The notes under the pieces were generated by a model that ran no database searches, was not told where the DNA came from, and saw nothing but the letters and a program-made list of their open reading frames with translations. Positions 62,962-64,000 of a DNA stretch of 64,000 bases are shown here, one piece after another; the first letter of the stretch is position 1, and the number at the start of each line of letters is the position of its first letter. The stretch covers positions 8,866,001-8,930,000 of the forward strand of contig NC_046679.1 of assembly GCF_009870125.1 (NCBI RefSeq), written 5' to 3'. The DNA is from Drosophila pseudoobscura (lineage: Eukaryota > Arthropoda > Insecta > Diptera > Drosophilidae). Made by a program: the position numbers and the translations under genes.

Positions 62962-62967
62962 AATAAA
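62962..62967 (+). terminator. Polyadenylation signal of CFAP58-like copy 1
   Basis: AATAAA lies 40 bases after the stop of copy 1 and only four bases from the stop codon (62,971-62,973) of the convergent copy 2. Confidence 0.65.
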
Positions 62968-62970
62968 ACC

Positions 62971-64000
62971 TCAGCTGCCATCAGCACTCAGTTTTCTTTT
63001 CTTGCAGTCGCCGTAGGCGGAAACGGAGGATTTCTCGGCGTAGTACTGCTCCGTGTACTTCTCCAGGCAGCGCTTGTGGACGGTTTCAAGATTTGCTTGG
63101 CTGTGGCCCTGTTGCTTCATTTTGGTCTGGCACTCCTTGATGAGACAGTCGCGGCTCTTCAGATCGATCTCGTTGATTATCAGCTCGGCCTTGATGACCC
63201 GCAACTGGTTTCTCTGCTGACGATTGATGCGCTGCTGGGTGCAGAGCTTCTCCCGGACACTGGGATCCGGCATGTGCTTGATGCGCGCCTTGAAGGTCTC
63301 GAACAATCGCTCCGAATCTTGCAGCTTGTTGGCCATATTCAGGCGTTCCACATTGAGGCGCATGTTCTGCTTGAGCAGGGCCTGGATCTTGCGTATGAGC
63401 TCGTAGCGTCGGGGGTCCTTTCCGAGTATCACGCGCCAGCGATGAATGTGCAAGGGACTGGCCATCTCCGATGTGAAGGCAGAGATACGTACGCGCTCCT
63501 GCATGAGCTGTCGCTCCAGTCGCACCACATCCTGACGCATGGCCGCCCTGTTGCCCACCTCCCGCTGCATGCACTGGTGGGACATTCGCAAGTTCACAAT
63601 CTCCATTTTGAGCAGGCGAATGTCCTCCAGCCGCTGATTGTACTGCGACGTGCCCCTGTCGATGGCCGACTGCATGATGGCCTCCTTCTCGCGCAGCAGC
63701 CGCACCTCATCGTTGCGCCTCACCATCTGCAGGCCCACCAGGCTCTTCTCCTTGTTCACCTCGTCCAGGGACCAGGAGATTTGCTTGAAGCGCTTCTCGT
63801 CCTCGTCTATCGTGTGCTGTGCCTGCTCCAACCGGATCTTCATTTCGTGCAGATCGACACGCGTGTTGCCCAGCAGCCGGTCTTTCCCGTGGATCTCGTT
63901 CTGCTTCTGCTTGACGGTGCTCTTCAGCTGATCGATCTGATTACTCAGCGAGGAGATCTCCTTCTCGTTCGAGGCCACCGTGCCAGACAGCTGGTTGATC
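62971..64000 (-). CDS. CFAP58-like coiled-coil protein, copy 2 (5' end outside window)
   Basis: A minus-strand frame stays open from 64,000 to its stop at 62,971-62,973 (DGS then TGA); the N-terminal part lies beyond the window. It is coiled coil and contains the CFAP58 core in a diverged form (TSEMASPLHIHRWRVILG, then DPRRYELIRKIQALLKQN), so it is a paralogue of the gene at 60-62.9 kb. It ends with a basic, Ser-rich tail (GDCKKRKLSADGS). No intron is seen in the part present, unlike copy 1, which has an intron near the corresponding place (62,590-62,645). This could mean intron loss or a retrocopy origin. Confidence 0.88.
   Translation of the reverse strand, partial: INQLSGTVASNEKEISSLSNQIDQLKSTVKQKQNEIHGKDRLLGNTRVDLHEMKIRLEQAQHTIDEDEKRFKQISWSLDEVNKEKSLVGLQMVRRNDEVRLLREKEAIMQSAIDRGTSQYNQRLEDIRLLKMEIVNLRMSHQCMQREVGNRAAMRQDVVRLERQLMQERVRISAFTSEMASPLHIHRWRVILGKDPRRYELIRKIQALLKQNMRLNVERLNMANKLQDSERLFETFKARIKHMPDPSVREKLCTQQRINRQQRNQLRVIKAELIINEIDLKSRDCLIKECQTKMKQQGHSQANLETVHKRCLEKYTEQYYAEKSSVSAYGDCKKRKLSADGS

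Overview
The window is a piece of a Drosophila chromosome (Muller element E). It shows small introns with GT/AG ends, Drosophila core-promoter motifs (TATA plus TCAKTY initiators, Motif 1, Motif 6), and a run of recognisable genes that I remember from cytological region 97E of D. melanogaster: RYamide receptor, a neprilysin, spatzle, Cpr97Ea and Cpr97Eb, eater, takeout-family genes, a carbonic anhydrase, genderblind, NKAP, a DHHC acyltransferase and two CFAP58-like genes. Gene identities come from protein motifs and remembered family features; no database search was run. I cannot tell the species. The eater repeat number and the insertions in spatzle suggest it is not D. melanogaster itself. 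Exons were placed by hand and every junction was checked for reading phase.

Layout: 0.8-1.8 kb holds the 3' exons of the RYamide-receptor-like GPCR (+). 2.4-7.2 kb is a nine-exon M13 peptidase (-), with an intronless gene nested in its first intron on the other strand. 7.5-7.9 and 9.3-9.6 kb hold two very short intronless genes encoding 36 and 42 aa. 9.7-12.9 kb is spatzle (-). 13-19.5 kb is a large gene-free, probably regulatory stretch. 19.7-25.8 kb is a secreted Gly/Ser-rich protein of unknown function (+). 27.2-30.6 and 33.7-35.0 kb are two R&R cuticle-protein genes (-) with matching TATA promoters and tiny first exons. 36.7-39.1 kb has two takeout-like genes (+). 39.5-44.4 kb is eater (-), with about 43 NIM-type EGF repeats. 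45.4 kb has a possible 52-aa secreted peptide (+). 46.0-47.2 kb is a third takeout-like gene (+). 47.4-50.2 kb is a secreted alpha-carbonic anhydrase (-). 53.1-55.5 kb is the genderblind-like amino-acid exchanger (-). 56.2-57.7 kb is NKAP (-), divergent from a DHHC acyltransferase at 58.2-59.6 kb (+). 60.0-62.9 kb (+) and 63.0 kb to beyond the window (-) are two convergent CFAP58-like coiled-coil genes.

These are mostly independent genes. Immune functions recur (spatzle is the Toll ligand, eater a phagocytic receptor of blood cells), as do secreted or cuticular proteins. No transposon, CRISPR array, tRNA or rRNA gene was recognised. The most novel material is the set of very short genes, the opposite-strand nested gene and the eater repeat array.
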